From Paracoccaceae bacterium (GTDB taxonomy: Bacteria > Pseudomonadota > Alphaproteobacteria > Rhodobacterales > Rhodobacteraceae), in contig JAOUMG010000153.1 of the NCBI GenBank assembly GCA_029881635.1, forward strand, positions 1-5,754: a DNA stretch of 5,754 nt, in the 5' to 3' direction. Positions 1 to 5,754 of this stretch are shown piece by piece. The translations under genes and the position numbers were made by a program. Below the pieces are notes generated by a model that worked only from the letters and a program-made list of their open reading frames with translations, searched no databases and had not been told where the DNA came from. Position 1 is the stretch's first letter. Every line of letters starts with the position of its first letter.

Positions 1-442
1 CACAGAGAACCATGTAAGATAGGATGCGAGATGTGCGTCCGTTCCCGTCCGCAAATGGATGTATCCAATTCAACCGCCACATCACGTAAGACGACAGATG
101 TATTGCGGTTTCTTCTGACCAGTTGTCACTGACGTATTCGAGCATTTCTTCGACGTAGCGTGGCACGTCATCGCGTGACACAGGGAAATGCTTGCTTCCC
201 TTGATCGCGACGCCTGCAGGACGAAAGTTTCCAGCGTATTGGTCAATTCCGTCCATCGCCAGTCGATGCAACTTCAAAAGGGTCGACACTCTTAGGTTCG
301 GCTTACCAGCCGCAATCCAACGTTCAACCTCTTCCATGGCCCAGTCGAACTGATCAAGCGCATTGCTTGCCTCTCGCTTTGCCAGTTCGACTGGGTCATC
401 AATAAGCGGAGGTATCTCGGCCTCGCTCTTTCGTTCGGCCAT
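1..442 (-). CDS. fic: Fic-domain protein, putative AMPylating toxin, C-terminus cut by window edge
   Basis: Reading leftward from ATG at 442, 147 codons are open up to the window edge, so the C-terminus is missing. Fic enzymes transfer AMP (rarely another phosphate-containing group) from a nucleotide to a hydroxyl on a target protein; VbhT and FicT toxins modify DNA gyrase and topoisomerase IV. Residues 128-139 read HPFADGNGRTSR, matching the Fic consensus HxFx(D/E)GNGRxxR: H128 is the expected catalytic base, D132 the metal ligand, and G133-R136 the phosphate-binding loop. Residues 70-88 (AGNFRPAGVAIKGSKHFPV) fit the beta-hairpin flap that docks the target. I see no (S/T)xxxE(G/N) inhibitory motif in the visible 147 residues, which argues against a self-inhibited class II protein; class III, with a C-terminal motif, cannot be excluded. 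The start is 9 bases after the stop of the small upstream gene that carries such a motif. The Shine-Dalgarno sequence is weak, so translational coupling is likely. Family assignment is strong; the target is unknown. Confidence 0.9.
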   Translation of the reverse strand, partial: MAERKSEAEIPPLIDDPVELAKREASNALDQFDWAMEEVERWIAAGKPNLRVSTLLKLHRLAMDGIDQYAGNFRPAGVAIKGSKHFPVSRDDVPRYVEEMLEYVSDNWSEETAIHLSSYVMWRLNWIHPFADGNGRTSRILSYMVLC

Positions 443-451
443 TCAATCAAC

Positions 452-619
452 TCATTTCTTGGGCTTTTTGGCAGCTTGAACTACCATTTCGCGGGTAACG
501 TTTTCATTCTCAATTTTTGCTGTACCGAAAGCGAAGCTGATCCGTTGCTCTGTCTTCTGAGGTTCTGTCATTCGCACTTTTCGTGCATGCTCCACCAGCT
601 TCTCAAGCGAAGTCGTCAT
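452..619 (-). CDS. Small Fic-inhibitory protein, class I antitoxin-like (VbhA/FicA type)
   Basis: A 55-residue ORF running from ATG at 619 to TGA at 454-452, directly upstream of the Fic gene on the same strand. The protein begins MTTSLEKLVEHARKVRMTEP and is basic at its end (AAKKPKK). Its key feature is TAKIEN at residues 33-38, which fits the (S/T)xxxE(G/N) motif of Fic inhibitors. In VbhA and related antitoxins the glutamate (here E37) pairs with the second arginine of the Fic motif (here R139 of the neighbour) and blocks productive ATP binding. The motif is followed by NVTREMV, likely the start of a further helix. The start has a good ribosome binding site and the 9-base gap to the toxin gene indicates one transcript, antitoxin first. 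That the two proteins bind is inferred from motif and gene order. The sequence is too short for certain family assignment, but the motif, position and length agree. Confidence 0.82.
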   Translation of the reverse strand: MTTSLEKLVEHARKVRMTEPQKTEQRISFAFGTAKIENENVTREMVVQAAKKPKK

Positions 620-626
620 ATCGGTT

Positions 627-631
627 CTCCC
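627..631 (-). promoter_or_regulatory. Ribosome binding site of the antitoxin gene
   Basis: The minus strand reads GGGAGAACCGATATG, placing GGGAG 7 bases before the ATG at 619. It is clearly better than anything in front of the Fic start at 442, where only a short GAG lies about 8 bases upstream. This fits the usual excess of antitoxin over toxin synthesis and supports the chosen antitoxin start. Confidence 0.6.
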
Positions 632-663
632 GTGGGCGTTACCTGCTGTGTTTTTAGATAAGG

Positions 664-692
664 ATTCTTGCGCATACTTGGCTCATTGGCAA
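664..692 (-). promoter_or_regulatory. Possible sigma70-type promoter of the antitoxin-Fic operon
   Basis: On the minus strand TTGCCA (692-687, five of six matches to the -35 consensus) is followed after 17 bases by AAGAAT (669-664, four of six matches to the -10 consensus). Transcription would start near 657, giving a leader of about 38 bases before the antitoxin ATG. A second -35-like TTGACG lies at 711-706, but the hexamer 17 bases further on (CAATGA) is a poor -10. The 135-base gap after carB is large enough for an independent promoter, but this call rests on consensus matching only. Confidence 0.3.
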
Positions 693-726
693 GTGAAGTT
701 TGGTGCGTCAAACTGGATATTCCTTA

Positions 727-745
727 CAATTCGGTACACGAACCG
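727..745 (-). other. Weak stem-loop just downstream of carB
   Basis: About 10 bases past the carB stop the minus strand can fold CGGTTCG / TGTAC loop / CGAATTG, a 7-pair stem that includes two G-U pairs. It is not followed by a T-run, so it is not a convincing intrinsic terminator; it could be a 3' end stabiliser or chance. No better terminator is visible between carB and the antitoxin gene, so read-through from carB into the Fic module is possible. Confidence 0.2.
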
Positions 746-754
746 CATTGATTA

Positions 755-3700
755 TTACCCCTGCAGCGTCCTGACCCCGATCCCCTCGCCCCGCGCCTTC
801 ATCGCCTGAACGGCGGAGATGCTGGCGGCGGCGGTGGTGAAGTAGGGGATCTTGTCGTAAAGGGCGACGGCGCGGATGGAGCGGCTGTCTTCGACGGCCT
901 GTTGGCCCTCGGTCGAGTTGAAGAGAAGCGCGATTTCGCCGTTTTTCAGGCGGTCGACGATGTGCAGCTTGCCCTCTTGCCGACCCTCATAGACCTTGTT
1001 CACCGTCTCTGACGCGATGCCGTTTTCGGTAAGGAAAGCGGCGGTGCCGCGGGTGGCGATGAGGCCGAAGCCCATGGTGACCAGATCGCGGGCGGCCTCG
1101 GCCATCTCAGCCGTCTTGTCCATGTCCTTGATCGAGATGAAGACGCGGCCTTCGGTGGGCAGCACAGTGCCCGCACCAAGCTGCGCCTTCAAAAACGCCA
1201 GCGGGAAGGTGCGGTCCCAACCCATCACCTCACCCGTCGAGCGCATTTCGGGGCCAAGGATCGTATCGACACCGGGGAAGCGGGCGAAGGGCAGTACCGC
1301 CTCTTTCACCGAAAACCACGGGGTGATCGGGTCGGCCAGCGTCAACGGATCGGCATAGGGCAGGGCCGTGTCAGGGCCGACACCCTGGGCATAGGCTTCG
1401 CGCATCGGAAAGTTCGACAGCGGTTCACCGGCCATGAGACGGGCGGCGATGGAGGCAATGGCGCTGTCGGTGGCCTTGGCCACGAAAGGCACGGTGCGCG
1501 AGGCGCGGGGGTTGACCTCAAGCACATAAATCACGCCGTCCTTGATGGCGAACTGGACGTTCATCAGGCCCTTGACCTCAAGCGCCAATGCCATGGCGAC
1601 AGTCTGCTTTTTCAGCTCGGCAACGGTTTCGGCGGTCAGCGAATGCGGCGGCAGGCAGCAGGCAGAATCGCCGGAATGAACGCCCGCCTCTTCGATATGC
1701 TCCATGATCCCGGCGACATGGACATTGGTGCCGTCCGAGAGTGCATCGACATCGACCTCGATCGCGTTTTGCAGATAGCTGTCGAGCAGGACGGGGTTCT
1801 TGCCGGAGACGGTGACGGCGCTGGTGATGTAGCGCTTGAGCTGATCCATGTCGCGGACAATCTCCATCGCACGGCCGCCCAGCACGTAGGAGGGGCGGAT
1901 GACCAGCGGGAAGCCGACATGTTCGGCGATCTTGAGCGCTTGGGTGTCCGAAGAGGCGATGCCGTTGACGGGCTGTTTGAGGCCCAGCTTTTGCAAGAGC
2001 TGCTGAAACCTTTCGCGGTCTTCGGCGAGATCGATCGCGTCGGGCGTGGTGCCGAGGATCGGGATGCCTTCGTCCTTCAGGGCCTGGGCGAGTTTCAGTG
2101 GCGTCTGGCCACCGAACTGGACGATAACACCGTGAAGGGTGCCGTTTTCCTGCTCGACCCGGAGGATTTCGAGCACATGTTCCAGCGTCAGGGGTTCGAA
2201 GTAAAGCCGGTCAGAGGTGTCGTAATCGGTGCTGACCGTTTCGGGGTTGCAGTTGATCATGATGGTTTCATAACCCGCATCGGTCAGCGCAAAGCAGGCG
2301 TGGCAGCAGCAATAGTCGAATTCGATCCCCTGACCGATCCGGTTGGGACCGCCGCCAAGAATGACGACCTTTTTGGCGTCCGAGGGGCGCGCTTCGCATT
2401 CCACGTCGCCCATCGCGGGGACCTCATAGGTGGAATACATATAGGGCGTCTGGGCTTCGAATTCGGCGCCGCAAGTGTCGATGCGCTTGAAGACGGCGGT
2501 AACACCGAGCCGTTGGCGCGCGCGGCGGACCTGACCTTCGTCACGACCGGTGAGGTTGGCGAGGCGGGCATCGGTGAAGCCCATCATCTTGAGCCGCCGC
2601 AGGCCGTTTTCGGTGACGGGGAGGCCCTCGGCCCGGATGGTTTCCTCGGTCTCCACGATTTCGCGGATACGGGCGAGAAACCACGGGTCAAAGGAAGTGG
2701 CCGCATTGATGTCGTCGTCGGAAAGCCCGTGGCGCATGGCCTGGGCGATGACGCGGATACGGTCCGGCGTTTGCACAGAAAGGGCGCGGATGATGGCCGA
2801 GCGGTCGGGGGCGCCGTCGATGGTAATTTCGTCAAAGCCGGTGAGGCCGGTTTCCATCGACGCCAGCGCTTTTTGCAAGGATTCGTGGATTGTGCGGCCA
2901 ATGGCCATCGCCTCGCCCACCGATTTCATCGCCGTGGTCAGTTCTGCCTTGGCGCCGGGGAATTTTTCAAAGGCGAAGCGCGGGATTTTGGTCACGACAT
3001 AGTCGATGGTCGGCTCAAAGCTGGCTGGGGTGACCTTGGTGATGTCATTGTCCAACTCGTCGAGCGTGTAGCCGACGGCGAGCTTGGCGGCGATCTTGGC
3101 GATGGGAAAGCCGGTGGCCTTGGAGGCGAGCGCCGAAGACCGTGACACACGCGGGTTCATCTCGATCACCACCATGCGCCCATCGGCGGGGTTGATCGCC
3201 CATTGCACGTTCGACCCGCCGGTTTCGACGCCGATTTCGCGCAGAACGGCGATGGAGCCGTTGCGCATGATCTGGTATTCCTTGTCGGTCAGCGTCAATG
3301 CCGGGGCGACGGTGATAGAATCGCCGGTATGGACGCCCATCGGATCGACGTTTTCGATGGCGCAGACGATGATGGCGTTGTCCGCCTTGTCGCGGACCAC
3401 CTCCATCTCATACTCCTTCCATCCGAGCAGCGATTCATCGACCAGGATCTGGGCCATCGGCGATGCGTCGAGGCCCGAGCGGCAGATCGCCTCGTACTCA
3501 TCCCGGTTATAGGCCACGCCGCCGCCGGTGCCGCCAAGAGTGAAGGCGGGGCGGATGATGGCCGGAAGCCCGACATATTCGATGGCGTCAAGTGCGGCGG
3601 CGACGCCAGCATTGATGTCATATTTGCCGTTGGGTTTCTTCGGGGCGGCGATGATCGTTGCCTTGGGATTTTCGATGCCGATCCGGTCCATCGCTTCGCG

Positions 3701-4096
3701 GAAGAGTTTGCGATCTTCTGCCATTTCAATGGCTTGGCGGTTGGCGCCAATTAGTTCAACGTTAAACTTGTCTAGAACGCCCATATCGGCCAGCGCCAGC
3801 GAGGTGTTGAGACCAGTCTGCCCGCCCATGGTTGGCAGCAGCGCGTCGGGGCGTTCGGCCTCAATGATCTTGGCGACGATCTCGGGCGTGATCGGTTCGA
3901 TATATGTGGCGTCGGCGAGACCCGGATCGGTCATGATGGTCGCGGGGTTGGAGTTGACGAGGATGACCCGGAAGCCTTCTTCGCGCAGCGCCTTGCAGGC
4001 CTGTGCGCCGGAATAGTCAAACTCGCAGGCCTGTCCGATAACGATGGGCCCCGCGCCGATGATCATGATGGATTTGATATCGGTTCTTTTCGGCAT
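755..4096 (-). CDS. carB: Carbamoyl-phosphate synthase large subunit
   Basis: The enzyme makes carbamoyl phosphate from bicarbonate, two ATP and ammonia passed from the glutaminase subunit CarA, feeding pyrimidine and arginine synthesis in the cytoplasm. The chosen start gives 1113 residues beginning [10 protein letters not shown], identical to the E. coli start; R129 (AEDRKLF) then falls at the same number as in E. coli. Domains: carboxyphosphate synthetase about 1-415 (GAGPIVIGQ at 14-22; R182, Q298, E312 and N314 match the E. coli ATP and metal ligands with a constant 13-residue offset), oligomerisation about 416-567, carbamoyl-phosphate synthetase about 568-950 ([10 protein letters not shown] at 581-590; R694, R734, Q848, E860, N862), and an MGS-like allosteric domain from about 967 that retains T1015, T1018, K1034, N1060 and T1062 of the UMP/IMP site. 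The protein is slightly longer than the 1073-residue E. coli enzyme because of an insertion in the first ATP-grasp region and another near 890-925. AGGGG lies 7 bases before the start. An in-frame ATG at 4120 would add 8 residues. carA is not in the window. Confidence 0.98.
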   Translation of the reverse strand: MPKRTDIKSIMIIGAGPIVIGQACEFDYSGAQACKALREEGFRVILVNSNPATIMTDPGLADATYIEPITPEIVAKIIEAERPDALLPTMGGQTGLNTSLALADMGVLDKFNVELIGANRQAIEMAEDRKLFREAMDRIGIENPKATIIAAPKKPNGKYDINAGVAAALDAIEYVGLPAIIRPAFTLGGTGGGVAYNRDEYEAICRSGLDASPMAQILVDESLLGWKEYEMEVVRDKADNAIIVCAIENVDPMGVHTGDSITVAPALTLTDKEYQIMRNGSIAVLREIGVETGGSNVQWAINPADGRMVVIEMNPRVSRSSALASKATGFPIAKIAAKLAVGYTLDELDNDITKVTPASFEPTIDYVVTKIPRFAFEKFPGAKAELTTAMKSVGEAMAIGRTIHESLQKALASMETGLTGFDEITIDGAPDRSAIIRALSVQTPDRIRVIAQAMRHGLSDDDINAATSFDPWFLARIREIVETEETIRAEGLPVTENGLRRLKMMGFTDARLANLTGRDEGQVRRARQRLGVTAVFKRIDTCGAEFEAQTPYMYSTYEVPAMGDVECEARPSDAKKVVILGGGPNRIGQGIEFDYCCCHACFALTDAGYETIMINCNPETVSTDYDTSDRLYFEPLTLEHVLEILRVEQENGTLHGVIVQFGGQTPLKLAQALKDEGIPILGTTPDAIDLAEDRERFQQLLQKLGLKQPVNGIASSDTQALKIAEHVGFPLVIRPSYVLGGRAMEIVRDMDQLKRYITSAVTVSGKNPVLLDSYLQNAIEVDVDALSDGTNVHVAGIMEHIEEAGVHSGDSACCLPPHSLTAETVAELKKQTVAMALALEVKGLMNVQFAIKDGVIYVLEVNPRASRTVPFVAKATDSAIASIAARLMAGEPLSNFPMREAYAQGVGPDTALPYADPLTLADPITPWFSVKEAVLPFARFPGVDTILGPEMRSTGEVMGWDRTFPLAFLKAQLGAGTVLPTEGRVFISIKDMDKTAEMAEAARDLVTMGFGLIATRGTAAFLTENGIASETVNKVYEGRQEGKLHIVDRLKNGEIALLFNSTEGQQAVEDSRSIRAVALYDKIPYFTTAAASISAVQAMKARGEGIGVRTLQG

Positions 4097-4103
4097 GGCA
4101 GCG

Positions 4104-4110
4104 CCCCTCT
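4104..4110 (-). promoter_or_regulatory. Ribosome binding site deciding the carB start
   Basis: The minus strand has AGAGGGG with its last G 7 bases before the ATG at 4096. The alternative ATG at 4120 has only AAGGTGA directly abutting it. Spacing and the conserved MPKRTDIK N-terminus both favour 4096. Confidence 0.55.
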
Positions 4111-4121
4111 GTCCATTCACC

Positions 4122-4157
4122 TTGCGCGGGTCGCCAGCCCGTGGGACCGGCGCGCAA
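4122..4157 (-). promoter_or_regulatory. Strong bulged hairpin in the predicted carB leader
   Basis: The 36 bases fold into an almost fully paired stem. On the minus strand TTGCGCG pairs with CGCGCAA at the base, GGTC pairs with GACC and CCA pairs with TGG above it, closed by the loop CGGGC. A two-base bulge (CC) on one arm and a single C on the other are the only interruptions, giving 14 Watson-Crick pairs. It begins about 4 bases after the predicted transcription start and ends next to GGTGAATG, the alternative upstream start. No T-run follows on either strand, so it is not an intrinsic terminator of the glycosyltransferase gene. A role as leader structure affecting carB mRNA stability or translation is inference. 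Confidence 0.55.
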
Positions 4158-4167
4158 ATCTTGGTGG

Positions 4168-4195
4168 GTTATAGGCATGGGCGGCGCGGGTGCAA
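4168..4195 (-). promoter_or_regulatory. Probable sigma70-type promoter of carB
   Basis: On the minus strand TTGCAC (4195-4190) is followed after 16 bases by TATAAC (4173-4168), five of six matches to the -10 consensus in otherwise very GC-rich DNA. The -35 box keeps the TTG that matters most in alphaproteobacterial promoters. Transcription would begin near 4161, giving a leader of about 65 bases that contains the hairpin. It suggests carB is transcribed independently of the glycosyltransferase gene. Confidence 0.45.
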
Positions 4196-4235
4196 GGGGG
4201 GGTGACGCCGGTCTGGTCGGATTACCGGGGTTTTC

Positions 4236-5537
4236 TTATCCCGCAGGCGACCGCCGCGCGGCGATCATCAGTTCCGTCAGGACCCAAAGCCAGAGCAGGC
4301 ACATCACCCAGACATAGTTGGCGCTGGGCCAGGGAAGGGCGCCGATCTTGGCGAAGAGCGCGGCCAGCGATGCGAGGCCAAGCGCGCCAAAGAGGACCAT
4401 CGCGCGCCGCAGGGGAATGTGGGGGACGATACCGGGCAAGAGCAGCATGGGCATGACATAATAGTGCAGCCATCCCAGCGGGCCGAAAAGCGGCACAATG
4501 ATTGAAAGCGCCAGAAGACCCATCGCACGTTTTTGACCGCTGGCCTTATGCCGCAATGCCATCCCGAAGGCAGCGATCAGGGCAATAGCTGTCAGCGCCA
4601 GAAGCGGGCTGAACCAGGCGGGGATGTTGTGGATGATGTAATTCGGTTCAGAGGTCACGATCGCCGGGGCGAGCGACAGACCGGAGGCAAGTGCGGGAAG
4701 CGCCGCCCGGAGCGAAACATTGCCTGCCGACAGGAAAGCCACGTCAGAAACCGTCCGCAGGCTGCCAAGGAAATCCCAATGAAGCGGCAGGCCTGCCACA
4801 ACGAGGCTGAGAATGCCCAATGCACCGCCGAAGATTGCAAATGCGGCGATGGCCCGCCATTGCCGGTCGATCAGGAAAACAAGGATGAAGGTCGCGGGGC
4901 TGAGTTTTATCGCGGCGGCAAGCCCCAGCGCCATCCCGGCGGCGACGGGGCGCCCGGCGGTGAGCCTTTCAAAGGCCAGAAGTGTCAGGAAGTTGACCGT
5001 GATGCTTGGGTTATTGAACCAGAGCGCCGAATATGCGGGCATCATCGTTGACAACAGAAGGACACCGATGGCGGCCTGCAGCCAAACCGGTATTCCTTTG
5101 GCGGGCAAGATGCGCATGGCGAGCCAGACAGATGCCGCCAGCATCGGGACCTGAAAACATGTCACCGCATTGGCAAAGCCCTGTGGCGACAGAACATCAG
5201 TCAGGGGTGCGGTCAGCGCCGCCCATAGTGGTGGGTAGACATAGGCGAAACTGCCCGCCTCATATATCCCCAAGGCTTTCTGTGCCGGGATCCATTCAAC
5301 AGCCGTGCCGCCGAAAAAGCCTGCCGGGGCCGCATAGATGAGATCTGGCTGGCCCGTTTGCCAGAGATACCCTGCGATATAAACAGCCGACAGATCTTCG
5401 GGCCATTGATCCCATTGCAAGATCATGGTGGCGAGCGCCCAAATGACCAGAAACAGTGTCGCAAGCGTGCGGTTCTGCCGATCGGTCAGGTCAGGCAGGG
5501 TGATTGACGGGCGGGCGGGGCGGTTCAGTTCGGTCAT
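4236..5537 (-). CDS. Integral membrane glycosyltransferase, GT87 (DUF2029) family
   Basis: A 433-residue polytopic inner-membrane protein. GT87 enzymes have the GT-C fold and transfer a sugar from a polyprenyl-phosphate donor (PimE in mycobacteria uses polyprenyl-phospho-mannose) to a lipid or glycan on the outer face of the membrane; donor and acceptor cannot be read here. Hydrophobic segments lie at about 24-42, 122-144, 151-170, 179-190, 197-223, 230-249, 280-294, 308-328, 339-372, 380-399 and 407-426. Family-like features: DLSAVYIAG at 48-56 just after the first membrane helix, with D48 the expected catalytic acid in the first periplasmic loop; YPP at 101-103; KLSP at 211-214; GNVSL at 272-276; and LHYY at 357-360. 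The start at 5537 is chosen because the sequence before it, although open to the edge in this frame from a TTG at 5750, is rich in Arg, Pro and polar residues and resembles no membrane protein. The ribosome binding site is poor (GGAA close to the ATG), so the exact start is less certain than the family. carB lies 139 bases downstream. Confidence 0.75.
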   Translation of the reverse strand: MTELNRPARPSITLPDLTDRQNRTLATLFLVIWALATMILQWDQWPEDLSAVYIAGYLWQTGQPDLIYAAPAGFFGGTAVEWIPAQKALGIYEAGSFAYVYPPLWAALTAPLTDVLSPQGFANAVTCFQVPMLAASVWLAMRILPAKGIPVWLQAAIGVLLLSTMMPAYSALWFNNPSITVNFLTLLAFERLTAGRPVAAGMALGLAAAIKLSPATFILVFLIDRQWRAIAAFAIFGGALGILSLVVAGLPLHWDFLGSLRTVSDVAFLSAGNVSLRAALPALASGLSLAPAIVTSEPNYIIHNIPAWFSPLLALTAIALIAAFGMALRHKASGQKRAMGLLALSIIVPLFGPLGWLHYYVMPMLLLPGIVPHIPLRRAMVLFGALGLASLAALFAKIGALPWPSANYVWVMCLLWLWVLTELMIAARRSPAG

Positions 5538-5754
5538 GGGTTCCGGCGATTGGCGCCCGGCTGATGCCCGGCCCCAGAAGGCTATAGGGTTTTGGATTTG
5601 GGGTGAATCGGTAATCGGGTTTTTCGCATTCGAAATCTCTAACGTGATGTATCGGCGCAAACGCGGGGCGACGAGATCGGGGGATTCCTGTTGAAAAAGG
5701 CAAAGAAGCCTTTGGGCTTGCCCTTGACTTCGGCGCCTGTCCGCGCTCAATCGG
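5538..5754. other. Non-coding region upstream of the glycosyltransferase gene
   Basis: I find no gene here. On the minus strand one frame has a TGA at 5749-5747 that could be the stop of a gene beyond the window, followed by the terminator-like hairpin. The other two frames stay open from the edge, but their predicted peptides are Arg/Pro-rich without recognisable motifs. The segment at about 5580-5660 is less GC-rich than its surroundings and includes TATAGC (5586-5581), a possible -10 box for the glycosyltransferase gene, without a well-placed -35. Confidence 0.4.
5694..5713 (-). terminator. Possible intrinsic terminator of an upstream off-window gene
   Basis: The minus strand reads AAAGGC TTCTTT GCCTTTTTC: a perfect 6-pair stem with a six-base loop, its 3' arm running into five T residues. 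A competing longer pairing uses GGCAA at 5722-5718 with TTGCC. The hairpin is short for a GC-rich genome, and three of the five T residues are inside the stem, so the call is tentative. It would separate a gene ending near 5747 from the glycosyltransferase gene. Confidence 0.35.

Noticed and set aside
476..661. A 61-codon plus-strand frame over the antitoxin gene
   Set aside because: It overlaps the antitoxin gene and its ribosome binding site on the opposite strand. The peptide is Cys/His/Phe-rich with no known motif, whereas the minus-strand protein has a meaningful motif and a correct operon position.
1342..1920. Additional minus-strand frames (for example 1342-1527 and 1636-1920) inside carB
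   Set aside because: They are out-of-frame shadows of carB; the carB frame is uninterrupted through this region with conserved motifs, so there is no frameshift to explain.
1643..3145. A 500-codon open frame on the plus strand, antisense to carB
   Set aside because: It lies wholly inside carB, whose protein matches its family end to end. In GC-rich genes, strong third-position G/C bias removes stops from the antisense frame, and the predicted peptide (rich in Gly, Asp, Arg and Ala) shows no recognisable domain.
4208..4234. Inverted repeat CCGGT...ACCGG followed by GGTTTTC on the plus strand, terminator-like
   Set aside because: The T-run is on the plus strand, where no gene ends; on the minus strand, the direction of the glycosyltransferase gene, no T-run follows. 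The stem is only 5 pairs with an 11-base loop.
5538..5750. N-terminal extension of the glycosyltransferase to a TTG at 5750 (504 residues)
   Set aside because: The 71 added residues are Arg/Pro/Gln-rich, overlap the terminator-like hairpin, and precede a natural ATG that sits about 23 residues before the first membrane helix, as expected for the family.

Overview
The window looks like a stretch of an alphaproteobacterial chromosome, most likely from the Rhodobacteraceae/Paracoccaceae. The evidence is the GC-rich carB with strong G/C preference at third codon positions, the insertions in its protein relative to the E. coli enzyme, and a carB that stands without carA beside it. The taxon is inferred from sequence character recalled from memory, not from a database search. 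All genes that I can support are on the minus strand, so transcription runs from the right edge to the left.

Right part (5754 to 4236): about 217 bases of non-coding DNA, including a possible terminator of a gene lying outside the window, lead into a polytopic membrane protein that I assign to the GT87 (DUF2029) glycosyltransferases. Middle (4235 to 755): a 139-base gap carries a plausible sigma70-type promoter and a strong bulged hairpin in the predicted leader of carB. carB encodes the complete large subunit of carbamoyl-phosphate synthetase, with both ATP-grasp halves and the allosteric domain intact.

Left part (754 to 1): downstream of carB the composition drops to roughly 50% GC. This part holds a two-gene module: a 55-residue protein with the Fic-inhibitory motif TAKIEN, followed 9 bases later by a Fic-domain protein with an intact catalytic motif HPFADGNGR, cut by the window edge. 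This is a class I (VbhA/VbhT- or FicA/FicT-like) antitoxin-toxin arrangement and the most interesting content here. The antitoxin probably keeps the Fic enzyme from AMPylating its target. carB and the glycosyltransferase are housekeeping or envelope genes with no evident functional link to it, so the module looks like an accessory insertion next to carB.
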